In this document: one piece after another, positions 36,901-50,652 of the stretch
Numbering within the stretch: the stretch's first letter is position 1
Layout of the letters: every line of letters starts with the position of its first letter
Origin: Branchiostoma lanceolatum
Lineage: Eukaryota; Chordata; Leptocardii; Amphioxiformes; Branchiostomatidae
DNA: 64,000 nucleotides
NCBI RefSeq assembly: GCF_035083965.1
Contig: NC_089724.1
Coordinates: 10,410,910-10,474,909, forward strand
Reading direction: 5' to 3'
The notes under the pieces: generated by a model
Seen by the model: the letters and a program-made list of their open reading frames with translations, nothing else
Told to the model about the DNA's origin: nothing
The model's database searches: none
Made by a program: the position numbers and the translations under genes

Positions 36901-39900
36901 GGGTTTCCATGGAAACGGCACGTATTGTTCAGGTAGAACATTTTTTCAATCTCTTTATTTCTGCACCCTTTAATCTTAGATAGTCTGACAATATTGTTTA
37001 TCTTCCACAAATGTTATCGGGGCCTATCAGTGACAGATGACACGTTCGAGTGGCAAAAAGTACATGTGTATGCCTTCAATTTAGCAATGACCTTCAAAGG
37101 TATTACACATATTGTTCTGTAATGAACTGTTCATTAGTCGACACAACCTTTGCTTTAAATAAGGGCCACTGTTTGCTAAAACTCAAATTGTTGTTACAAC
37201 CTTCTTGTTCGAGTCACGGTTCGAGTTGAAAATGTTTCTTTTGAAAGCCAAGTCCGCAATGCTAACCGGAAACATTTTCTTTTTTAATTCCATGTTTGTA
37301 GATATTGACGAGTGCCTGAACAGCACCTGGAATGACTGTCACGTGAAAGCCACGTGTCTGAACACTGAGGGTTCGTTTCGCTGTAGCTGTTGGAACGGTT
37401 TCCATGGCAACGGGACGTTCTGTCAAGGTAATGAATTATAATGACTTGAATTGTAAAAATTCTAACACTTAATCGTTGCAAGTAGACATGTGATACATGC
37501 ATATAACACACTAAATTGTATCGGATGTTGATACAGATACAGACGAATGTGCCGACCTGACACACAACTGTCACAGCAACGCCACCTGCCACAACACGGA
37601 AGGATCTTTCAACTGCAGCTGTAACCAGGGTTTCCAAGGAAATGGAATATTCTGTTCAGGTACAGCATTTGTGTTTCAATATTTGTTCAATATCTTTTAC
37701 CTTTCAGTATTGTTTTTAGCAATATAAATATTGTCTTTATTGATTGTATGTGATATGGATGGAACAGTTTTCATGATCTGATATTCAAATAATTTGAAAA
37801 TCCATAATCTGTTATTCATGTTTGATGCATATGGAAAAATCATCTTTTTTCCACGGAGATATTCACTTTTAGCTACCTCTTGTGAAGAGTTTGTGTTTCT
37901 ACAGTTTGCTCAAAATGGTTATTTGTTATTTCAGTTTCAGCAAACTACCTCATCTATGGCAAGGAACACAGAGTATGCTTTAGTAGGTATGTTTGGCACA
38001 AGTCCTAACGCCCGTTACAAACTTTTGTTTCAATATGCAGAAATATGCGCCAGTGGCTGGAGGTATTATGAAGACTCGTGTTACCTTCCATCAACAAGTC
38101 TGCAGGGTGTTCACTCCCGCCAAGGGCACGAGTCGATAACCTGGGAACAAGCTCGGGTCACGTGCCAAGCCCTCCAGGGAGACCTCGCCATAGCGCCGAC
38201 CGCTGCCGAACAGGTATGTATGTATACCGTATATAGTAATATGTTTCCTTACACAAAGTAAAGCGTCTACCAACAAGCTTTCGATCAGTCATTCTGGTCC
38301 TTCTCAAAACGATTGGACCCGTAGCCTATATGTGTCAAGGGTAACGCTTTACTTTTGTGTACGATACTTAAGTTATTACTTTGTCGATTGCCGTTACAGA
38401 AGAACCTCCATACGAATATAGATATACCGTACAGTACCAGTACTATGTACCCAGTCTCCGTGAAAGAGAAAAATTATAAAGGCAGATATTGATCATTCAT
38501 GAGTTAATTATAAACTGTGTAAGACAACGAGCTGTCCGAGAAAAGATTGTACGATTATGTTACATTTTCCGTCTAAGGAATGGATCACGAAACAGACTAC
38601 CACAGATCTAGACCTCTGGATTGGCGCCAGCGACATGCAAGTTTGGATCGACGGCACAAACATGACAGAGAGGTCAGTGAATATCTTATCAATATATAAA
38701 TATTGTAGATAAGGTTTCGGGGTATCACAACGTATGGAATTTGATAAAACTTGATATTATTTGTTTGGTCAACAAACCTGAACAGTATTTCGTTGATGTG
38801 AATATAGCTAAAGATATATTGATCTTACTACCTCACGGCAGATAGGCAGTTGTCTTCTTCTGGAATCGTTGAGATGTGGATGTGAGTGTCATATAACGAT
38901 GTGTACTGAAGGAATATCTACTAGCTTTATCTGATGTATTGTGTTGATTTTGACAGCAGTGTAACACCCTACCATCATGGCCAGTGTATCGCGCTCGGTA
39001 ATGGTGGGTTGAAGGGGAAGAACTGTGGAGACAAGACGATTTACATGTGTGAACGTCTAACAGGTAAGGAAATATTATGAGAACAGTACAGAACCGTTCT
39101 TCCTATACCTAGCCCTCTACATCCGGCTCACATGTTTATTAGAAACATATTTGGCAACCAGATTGATTCAGGTGGGTCTTACATACGAAAAAACAGTTTC
39201 ATATTTCAGAGCAAAAACATCTAGCCTATACTGCACAATATTTATGTTCTAGGCTAAAAGCCATGGTTTTCCTCGGCGCTGATTGACTGTTCGGTACAGA
39301 GCGTAAGGCTCAGGACTTTGCCCCTGGGTTTTTAAATGAGGTACCCCTCTGGGCGAAACCAAATTATAACGGTCGTGCGGCCTAAATTTTTATTCATTGA
39401 TGATATTTTGTTTTTAAGATCCGGCTCCATACAGACATCTTGGGTGCTGGGCGGACCCTGACGGACTGGCCATGCCATCCCTGGAGGGACATGACGTCAG
39501 CCTGGACGGAAACTACAAACTCCGCGTCGACGCAGTGGACAAGTGCTACCAGGCTGCCCAAAGGAACACGTACCGTGTGTTCGGTCTCCAAGATGGCGGC
39601 CTCTGCGGCTCCTCTGACGTCGCACACCTGACGTATCAGACCTATGGACGGTCAACTGTCTGTCAAGTCGACGGTGAAGGCGGGGTGGGAGCGAAGCAAG
39701 TCTATAAAGACATAGGTTAGTGCAACAAATATTCTTTGGTGCAGTGCAATGTGTTTCACAATGGTCTCTATAGTATTGAAGATGACAGTACTTACATTAC
39801 AGCATTGCCATCATTTTTACTCCAAGTTGACACCTCTAAACGATAGCAATGCAATTGTATTTTTAAGGTGGCTCCCCCGCTGACTGTGACTTTGACATCA

Positions 39901-42847
39901 ACATCTGTCAGTACACGCAAGTTACCACGACTGACAACATAGACTGGCAACAAACTCCAGGTCCGACAGTGTCAGCATCGACTGGCCCTTCAGCTGACAG
40001 CACCACCGGATTCGGTAAGATAAACTACGCACAAAAAGTTTGGAAACTTAACTTTGGTCGATCATATCTCCGTTGTTTTTTGATCAATTTCAATGATTTA
40101 TATATTATTGAAAAGCTTGTGTGATTTTCTTTCCTATGATACCAAACTTATCATGATTGTAAATTAATGGAACGAACACCAGACCTACTTATGCGAGCGG
40201 GTCACATAAAAAAAGTGCCCAAATTACCCTACTAATGTCAAACGCTCAATTCAGTATTTTTTCTTCTGTTGGTATCACGTGGCTTGTGTAGGAGGGTAAT
40301 ATGAAACTTGAATCAACAAAACACATTGATATGAAAGCCAAGGTTAGTCTTCATCCAAACTAACAAAAAAATGCGTAAAGGAGCCTCAGTTATGATGAAG
40401 GTGGCTTCATACTGAGTACACACGCCATGCGCTGTCACCACAGTCCGGTTCATCCTCCTCATAATTGCCACCAATTTTGTTACGCGGTCCCTGGCTATTC
40501 TTCCACAAGGAGTCGTCGCAGGTCGACCAGTGTTGTTCTGTTGATCATTCTTGCATGCACATCTCGCCCAAGCTGATCAGTGAGTCTGAGACTGTGTTCA
40601 ATTGTGTTGAGATCTGGGCTGCAGGAGGGCCATTTTACCCTCTGTATTCCTGCCTACTGGAGGTGGTCTGAAATGGCTCTCATTCTGTATGAACGTGCAC
40701 TATCATCTTGCAGAATGGCACCCAGTCTCATATTGCAGAGGTAAGGATCTAGGAAATGTGACTGGATGGAGAAAGGTGTCTCCATATCTTGACACATCGA
40801 GGTTGCTTAGGGTGATTAGCCTGTTTTTTTCCTGTGGAAGTTAACGTTGTACTGCCCCACACTACGACACTGACTCCAACAAAACAACAGTCAGCGTAGG
40901 GTTCTCCTCGTTGCCCACACTTTCATTTACCCATCCAACATCTGAATAAATCTACCCTTATCTGTAGCTGTGAACATAACATTCCTCCACACACTGTGAC
41001 TGTTCCATTCACGATGTGGACAACACCACCACAAATGGGTTTGGCGCTGCGCTAAGTGTTTGACACTAGCATGGAAATTTGGGCACTTTTTTTCTACAAC
41101 CCTCTCGCGTAAGCAGGCCTGCTGCTCGCTCCATGAGATTGCAATTATAATGAGTTGGGTATCATAGGAAAGGAAATTACACAGGCTTTCCAACGGTATA
41201 TAATGCATTGAAATTGATCAAGAAACAACGGAAATATGATCAACCAAAGTAGAGTTTCCAAACTTTTTGTGCGTAGTTTATAAATGTTCCCTTTTTTACT
41301 TCCCATTTCCCACTTTGAGACTGGTCAAAGTAACGCATTAAGGTCTACAGCTCAGAATAACATTATTCAATAAGAAAGGCATTGTGATATATTGTATGTT
41401 GTGATATATTGTATCATTACGTTTGTCCAAATTGCAGTCCAGTATGATAGTGAAAAAAATACAACACAAGACGTGTTAAGGTGGTGTTTTAAGTCATTCT
41501 TATGCCCAACTAACAAAATCTCCCCTATCTTTTAGGATCGTACCTCTACATTGAGGCATCGGATGCTGTATTGAACGAAGTCGCTCGACTTGAGTCAGGA
41601 ACGGTGATCCCGGATGTAGCCCATGTGAAGAGCTGTCTCTCCTGGCGCTACCACATGTACGGCTCTGGCACAGGCACTCTGAGAGTTCTCGTCAAGCAGG
41701 GAACTACATACAGGGTAGAGTGGCAGCAGTCTGGGGACCAAGGCAACCAGTGGCACACCATGGTGGCCACCTTACGTACCATTGCTCCTTTACAGGTAAA
41801 TATAGGTCAAGGTAAACTAGCCTTAAGTTAGCTTACTAATTACAATAGGCAAGTTTTGCCCACTCAGTATGATTGCTGCAGGTTAAATACATGTTGCCTT
41901 TATTGCAGCTTTTAAAATTACAAATTCAAACATTTTGTTCCAGCCCATTTGGTTTTAAAATGCACTGACCTCTATGTTAGATGCAAGTTGTAGGACAGCG
42001 CTGTGTAAGGTACATAGTAACAATAAAATGTACAAAACTAGAGTTCCTCGACCCCATACCTTCGCCAATTGATGTTAACCTTTTCGAGTGGCATATCATA
42101 AATGTTTTCCATTCATTATGCAAATAAAGACCTCATTTGCATGAATTATGTCAGTTGATAATCTTCTATATCCAAATAACACAAGTTGTTCAAAGTATGA
42201 ATGTCTTATCTTAGCAAGAAAGGATGTTGTAGCATTTCCTCAAATTATGTATATGAGGCCCTCATTTGCATGATTTATGTCTGATAATATCCACATCTAC
42301 TAGTACTTAACTTCCAAATGCAGCAAGAATAAAATGTACATCATTTGCCACTATGGAGTTATAGTATTTTGGCATTAATTATGCAATACGGTATTCATTT
42401 GCAAAATTAAAATCTATCAATATTCCTCGCTTTCTCCGTTACATACGTCACATGTTTGAGAGTCCTATAATAGAATGCAGCGGATTTAAAAACTTTCCTC
42501 ATTGATTATGCAAATTAGATCCTGATTTGCATAATAAGCATACGATCTTGTCAATCATCACTTAAGCTATCTACATACCAAATATCATGGCGATCCGTCA
42601 ACCCCTTCTTAAGTTATTCCCTTTCAAAGTTTAAAACAAAATCGGCTCCTGCAGTTCCTCAAAAGCCGCCAGGCGGCCCAAACCTATACAACTCCAAAGA
42701 ACTATCTACCACTAAAAAATCATGACCATAGCATGTCCAGAACACTAGATATCAAACCGGAAATCTAATCATTTCGAGGTCTCAAGAAGACCTACCCACA
42801 TACCAAGTATCAAGACAATCCATCCAGGCATTCATGGGTCATCGTGA

Positions 42848-42896
<49 letters not shown>

Positions 42897-45800
42897 ACGA
42901 ACGAAAACATAACCTTCTCGGCGAAGGTAATAACTGAACAGTCTGCTGATCATTACGATTACTCCCCACCACAGATTGTGTTCGAGGGTACCCGAGGGAG
43001 TAGTGACTTGGGCGACATCGCCCTTGATGACGTGACGTTGACAGCTGGAGCTTGTAAAGGTAAGGAGTTATTTCCATTGTATGCTAGCTATAGTTGCATG
43101 TAATTAACGCAGCTTAGTCTATGACATCTTGCCTGCCCAATTTAAGCATTCTTAAGCTTACCCATTCAATCAGAGGAGTTTAAAAGTCTCACAGGAACAC
43201 AATCACTGGATTCTGATGTGTGGTCGACGATCTTTAGTCTTTTACATGTCGGCTAGCAGTACACATGTATTATTCGGTGAGAGTATTATATCATATACCT
43301 ATCTTCATACAGGTTGCCATGAGGTCCCTACCCAACTGGAGTTCTGTAAAGCCGTCAATCAATACTCCAGCATCTTTTTGCCAAACGTTTACGGCCACAC
43401 TACGATGGACGAAGTGCTGGCTTCAAATGAGTACAAAGCGACACTTTCTCTCAACAACGACCGCAACGCGACGTGTCATCCTGGCGGACTGGCGTTTGCG
43501 TGTTTTCTACTGGCACCGATGTGTATTGATGTCGAGTAAGTTTTGAACAGTGCAGTTGCAATACTATGCGCTTAACGACGACGCCAGTTCAGGATTCTTG
43601 CGTTTTCGAATTATTCAGACACTGATAATTGAAATTGAAAAGTTATGCATTAGACATGACGTTTGATATCATGCCTCTCAAGACATCTAACTCTCTCCTC
43701 AGAACTGTACTGCATACTACGAGGAAGATGTGTTGGTCTTGGTGTCAGGAGATTGTGGACACGAACCAAAACTGCCCCACGATGGATACAAAAGCAAAGG
43801 CCATGTTTCTGGATGGGCGTTGTCATGGTCTCCCCAACACTGACTGTTTTCAGACGGAAAGAACCCCGAGCAAAGGTAGATACCTTATCAAGTACTGGAT
43901 TTTATTTTCATTTATTGGTTTAACTGTTCAGCACGCACAGCCAGGGCTGCCCAACTACATTAGTGCTATTACAAGGGGCTAGCCCTGCTAACAAAGAAAA
44001 GACATTACAATGGGATTTTGACACGGACAGCATAACAAGCTACTGGATGTGTTATCTAGTAGATGTACCTATGAGTATACGTGAGGCTTATAAGAATAAG
44101 ATAGCTTTCATCAACAGATATACGTTTATTCCTGCTCCAGAGGCCGCACTTGGCTACAGCCAGTTCCAAGGAGTGTGGTACAAGGTGTTCGGAGAGAGGA
44201 AGACATACGCAGATTCCCTGCAGATGTGCAGAAAAGACGGAGGCACACTGGCCATGCCTAAATCTGCTCCCATCAATCTGGTCTTGATCAACCTCATCAA
44301 AGACACTGTATCGGAGCCGGATGAAGCCTACAGGTAAAACAACACAAATTATAGATGATTACAAAGATGAGAAACCCGGATCATACATCCTGCCTACCTT
44401 TATTGATTTCTTGTTTCATTTGAAACATTCATCAGTTATGTAATATTTTAGTGTGATTCAAAAATTATGTTTTGTAGTAGTGACTAACCATTGTCAAAAT
44501 TACCCATGGAAAGAAACATACTAGGAAATACTATCTAAACTTGTCTTAACTTTATTTGCATATCAATTCATAGCTCGTGGTTAAAACATGAAGATCTGGC
44601 TCAGTGTCACTGACGAACAGTAGTGGATGCTACTTGAAACCTCTGACCGTTGTGTCATAAAAACGTTATTTTTGTTGCATTAGGTTTGGACTGTCGGAAC
44701 CTTCGGATGAGAGCGGTCCATGGGTGTGGGCAGATGGAGAACTTCTCGGCGTCTACAGCAACTGGATAGTCTCGGACACAGGCATCAGGGGCTGCGCCAG
44801 TTACGTCAACGCGACCAAAATCATCACCGCTGTGCAGCCCAGGTGGTCCGCTACGTGGTCTGCGTCCCCATGCCATACTTTGGCCAGATTCATTTGCCAG
44901 GTAGAAATGACGGGTGAGTTGATGTGTAACTTGCTTGGAACATCCTCCAGTTTAATTCCGGACTTCCAATTTAATTCCGGACTGACCTCCCATATCTCAG
45001 CAACCTTACATCTACTTGGGCTAATATTGTAAACTACATATACCTAAGTATGATGTAAGAAATACGTAACCGCCATTAATGACCCCCTGGGGATTAGCCC
45101 AAATCTGCAGAAATCTGCAGATTTCTGTGACCTTGAGCACGAAGTCTGCAGAAATCTGGGACTTGAGCCAGAAATCTGGGACTTGAGCGAGAAATCGGGG
45201 ACTTGAGCCAGAAATCATAGGGATTTTGTATGTCAGGCTCAAGGTCATAGATTTCTGGCTCAAGTCCCAGATTTCTGCAGATTTCTGGCTCAAGGTCACA
45301 GAAATCTGCAGATTTCTGCAGATTTGGGCTCATCCCCAGGGGGTCATTGATGGCGGTTACATATTTCTTACATCATTTTTATGTTTAAGTTAGTTTACAA
45401 TATTAGCCCAAGGTTGCTGAGATATGGGAGGTCAGTCCAGAATAAAACTGGAAGTCCGGAATTAAACTGGAGAGTGTTTTGGATATCTAATGTTGTCCGA
45501 AATTCAGCCAATTGAAGAGGTGTTGCAAATCGTCGTGTCAAAGGAACGTGTTACATCTTCTAAACTTTTGCACGTAACAAGACCTCGATGATAATAGTAA
45601 TTACACCAAGATACAAAAATACATGTATCTCTTTTTCCTTTGTTAACCAGATTGCTTTTACGGACATGGCCACAACTACAGCGGAACGTGGGAGATTACA
45701 GAGAGGGGAGAGAGATGTGTGAGCTGGGAAACTGTGAAGGACGAGGTATGGCTGAAAACGTATTTCTTGTAGTCTTTTTATGTCAACGGTTGCGAATTCT

Positions 45801-48800
45801 ACATATGTACCACAACTAATATGATTTTGTACATAGCAATGCAAGGTTAACAAGAGTTCTACGACCTCATACCTTCGCCAAATGATTTTAACCGAAATAT
45901 GACTGATGTATTAGGAGTGTTTCTCGTCAATTATAAATCATACCAGTTGATCGTCTTCACCCAAATACATGTAACATAAGTTGTCCAAGGTATGAGCTTA
46001 ACAAAGAATGTTATGCTAACATTTATCAATTATGCAAATGAGGTCCTTATTAGCATAATTGATTCAATGGTGTTCACAATCGCACAACTTCCAAATGCCA
46101 CAAGTATGAAAGTGCCGTCTGTCATTTACTAGTATGGAATTATACTTTATAGTAGTTTCTCATTAATCATGCAAATTAGGCCTACATTTGCATATTTTCT
46201 ATCTATCAACATTCCTATCTTCCTCGGTTACAAATGTCACATATTTGAATAGTCATATCATGGAACACAGCGAGTTTTTCAAATTGTCTCATTAATTATG
46301 CAAATAAGAATCTGATTTGCATAATTATCATCCAATCCTACAAAGTATCACGTAAGCTATCTACATACCAAAAATCATGACCATCCATCAAGCCCATCTT
46401 GAGTTCTAATGTTTTCTCATTAGTTATGCAAATGAGGTCTTCATTTGCGTAGTTGATATCTATATATATTACATCCACCCTTCATCAAATACTTCTTCAG
46501 CAATACATATCCATACTCTCACCTCTCAAATAAACGTACCGGTACGTTTATTTTTTTTCGCCTAAACATCCGCCCGGTACTTTCTTATTTTAGACGGTAC
46601 GTTTATTATTTTTCCAAAAATCAGGACTTTGCTAACCAGAAATCCCTCTAAAATCGAAATTTTTGTTTTTTCTGCCCATATTTCCCCTGTATTTTTGCTA
46701 GTAATTCGCTATATTTCGGCCTAGCGGCGTTGATTTCCCCACCGCTATGACCGGCGGCGGCCTTTGTGAAATCCTTGCGGCACTCGTCATATATCGGTCG
46801 ATCTCGCTATGACGTTACAAAGTTAACGTTGTTTTGGGGGGAAAATAAGACGCAACACTGACATTTCAAAATACAATTGTCATGTAAATAACTTTGACAG
46901 TCTCTATTTACATCGTAAACCAAAGCATGCTGATCAAAAAACGTGTCGAGTAGTAAACGTTAGACTTGCACAGGGAAGAATTCGATGACCGCTATCGGTA
47001 GCGCGGCGGAAGAATAATTCGTTCACAGAAGATACATTACACGTAAAAACGACAATTATAACTTAAGTTCCCTTTTCATATGTATTTTGAGGCCGCAAAA
47101 TCTAAGAACGGTACAAAACGAGCGGTAAGTTGAAGTTAAGTTGAAGTTAACAACAGCAGGTTTTGCCATCGAAACATGGCGGCGGCAACATCAGGCGTGC
47201 TTACAGTAAAACTAGCAGCATATTGCACAATACAGATTACGATCTGTAAAATGATACCGTAAACGCGTGAAAAATATCATACTTTGCGGCAACGATGGAC
47301 ACAGAAATCTATCTATATTTTAGGAGGGTTTGGATTTTTGAATAACCTTAAGATTTTCCAAATTTAGCGGTAAAGGGCCGTTTCTATTGTCAACATGCAA
47401 TCGGTAATTTCTTCGTATTTGCGGCCTGAGACGCTGTGCTACTTTTACAGTCGAGCTCTGTTCAATATTGTGGGCTCAACCGCGGGAACTCGAAATCCGA
47501 GCGCCTCACAAAAACTTTGTTCTCAACGCTATATATGGAGCAAAAGTTCATGGACATAACCCTTTTTTGGTGTTCATATCTTTTTTTTAGGGGGATAATG
47601 TCTTTAGAAAATATGATTAGGAACAATTTAGATATCTGATGATTTTGATTATATGTCGGTAATGATAAAAGTAATGATAAAAGATAATGAAATTCATGTT
47701 ACAACAATTTTCCTTGATCACTTGCTGCAAGTTCCTAGTAGAAAATGCATATACACTGTATCATGTACATTTTCACTTGTTGAATTTGAAGCACCATGGC
47801 CCCCGGTTAGGGGTCATAGCGGGGAACCTATGCCTAATTTTTCAACATTATTATTATATTTTATCTAAGTGGCGAGGAAGATCATCATGATTTGAGCAAG
47901 CGTACAGTTATTCTGTTCAATATTCATATACTTAATAGGTATGGTCCTCAGGCATAATTGAATAGATGCAACCTACCTGCTTATTATCTTATTTCCTTCG
48001 GACAGTTGTGTGGACACAGTTTACCTCGACTGTCAATTTTGACATTTTCCGGGAGGTACTTTTATTTCAGGGGGTACTTATATTAGATTTTGAAGATTTT
48101 TCCGGGGGGTACTTATATTCCAGGGGGTACTTCTATTTGAGAGGTGAGAGTACTCTTAGTGCACAGTTCCTCACAGCCTCCATGTACACCATACCTCTTC
48201 CTTCCCAGATATAACATAGTTAACTCACCTACCCTGAACAGCGTCCTATTCCCATACTGTGACACACGAGTACCGATTGTAACCTTCGTCGACGAAGTTT
48301 CGTCGAGAAGGTTATTCGATGATGCTCGTCTGTGTGTCTGTTAGTGAACAGAATAAGTCGAGAACGCCTGGATGGTTTGTTGTCGTAGTTGGTGTGTCGG
48401 TGTGTATGTGGGAAATCTCAAGATGATTAGATTTTGGGCGAAGTGTTTTGCATAATTAACGAGAAAAGTGTATAAATGTGTTATATTGTATGCTGAAGTA
48501 TGTGTACGTGTTGGCTGTGTTGTTCCAAGGCGTCATGGATAGGGCTAGGGGTCCTGAGGGGTCATCTTGAAGGCAGGAAACGTCAGTTACACAAATTGGC
48601 TGTCAGCCAGCTGTAGGCATTGGTAAGGTAGTCTCCAAGCAGACCTATGGGTTGGCTATAGCAGGGGCAGGTTTTGCTTCAGACTTTGAAAGGGAATTAC
48701 TCAAGAAGGGCTTGGTGGATGGTCATAAATTTTTGTAAGTACATAGCTTGAGTGCTGATACTTATTATGCAAATCAGTATCTAATTTGCATAATTAATGA

Positions 48801-50582
48801 AAGTTTATACATCCATCAATTTCCATGATAGGACTCTCAAACATGTGACATATGTAACTGAGGAAGAGAGAAATATTAATAGATATCAGCTTTGCAAATG
48901 AGAACCTCATTGACATAATTAATGAGAAAAACTATAACTCGAGATGGTCTTGATGGATAGTCATGATTTTTGGTATGTAGATAGCTTACGTGATGCTTTG
49001 TATGATTGGATGATAATTATGCAAATCAAATTCTAACTCGCATGATTAATGAGGCAATTTTAAAAATCTGCTGTGTTCCATGATATGACTATTCAAATAT
49101 GTGACATTTGTAACTAAGGAAGAGAGGAATGTTGATAGATAGGAAATATGCAAATGTGGGCCTAATTAGCATAATTAATGAGAAACTACTATAATTCCAT
49201 ACTAGTAAATGACGGCAATTTCATACTTGTGGCATTAGGAAGTTGTGTGAATGTGAACACCATTGAATCAAATTATGCTAATAAGGAGGGAGCTTATTTG
49301 CATAATTGATGATAAATGTTAGCATAACCTTCTTTGTTAAGCTCATAGTCATAACAAGGAGGTTTGGACATCTTATGTTATTTGGATGAAGAGGATCAAC
49401 TGGTATGATTGATGATTGATGAAAAACACTCCTAATACGTCAGTCATAAAGGTCAAAATCATTTGACGAAGGTATGAGGTCGTAGAACTCTTGTTCTTCC
49501 TGATGTAAGGCAGTGTATATCCAATTTTGGTCTGCTTCCACCAAATTCCACACAACTTTCTGCTGCTACCTTTTCCATACCACTTCCGACAGCTGACTGA
49601 CAAGCAAATTTGCCCCAGCAGCTTGTTTCCTGCCTCCCACATGACAAATACCCAACCCTGCCACTTATCCTTGACCCCTCAAAACAACACCGGCAACACG
49701 TCCCAGCCAGAACACAATGCTCTAGCATACAATATAACACATTCTTACACTTTTCTCGTTAATTATGCAAAGCACTTCGCCCAAAATCTAATCATCTTGA
49801 GATTTCCCACATACACACCGACACACCAACTACGACAACAAACCATCCAGGCGTTCTCGACTTATTCTGTTCACTAACAGACACACAGACAAGCATCAAC
49901 GAATTACCTTCTTGACGAAGGTAATTACTTTTATAGTCAAATAAGTCCAATGTCACAACAGTATGGTTCGAAAGCTATTTTTTTCTGAACCGTTTGAACA
50001 CGCGGCAGGTGCCACTGTTATCGGAATCCGTCCGTGACATTGTGGATGGTGACCCCATGACCGAGTATAACCTGGAAGAGAACTACTGTCGGCATCTGAC
50101 AAGTCCGCGAGCCAACGTGTTCAGCGCGGCAGACAAACCTTTATGTTTTGTACGTAACAGGACCGACCAACTACACCCACAATACTGCGGTCTACTCGAC
50201 TGTTATGGTAAGTCTTATACTATTAGTTAAAACGTACTGTAGAAAAGCTGTAACTTTTGTGTTAGAATAAAGTTTACAGGGTAAGCTCCGCACTATGTTA
50301 AAAATGCAGTTCCAGATCAAGCTGCTAGGGGGCCAAAACCCACACCAGTTCTTGCTTATATCACAAGCTTTCTGCCACGAAAAAAAAGACCATAGCACGT
50401 CCAGGTCAAAAGATACAAAAAAACGGAAATTCTGCTGCAATACCAAGGTCACATACCAGAGGGACCAAAATCAAGTATGACCTTTGTCTTTCCAACACCT
50501 ATTTACATATCAAATATCATCGTAATCCATCCAGAGGTTCTTGAGTTATGCTGACTACAAAAATCCGGAAACACACACACAA

Positions 50583-50652
<70 letters not shown>

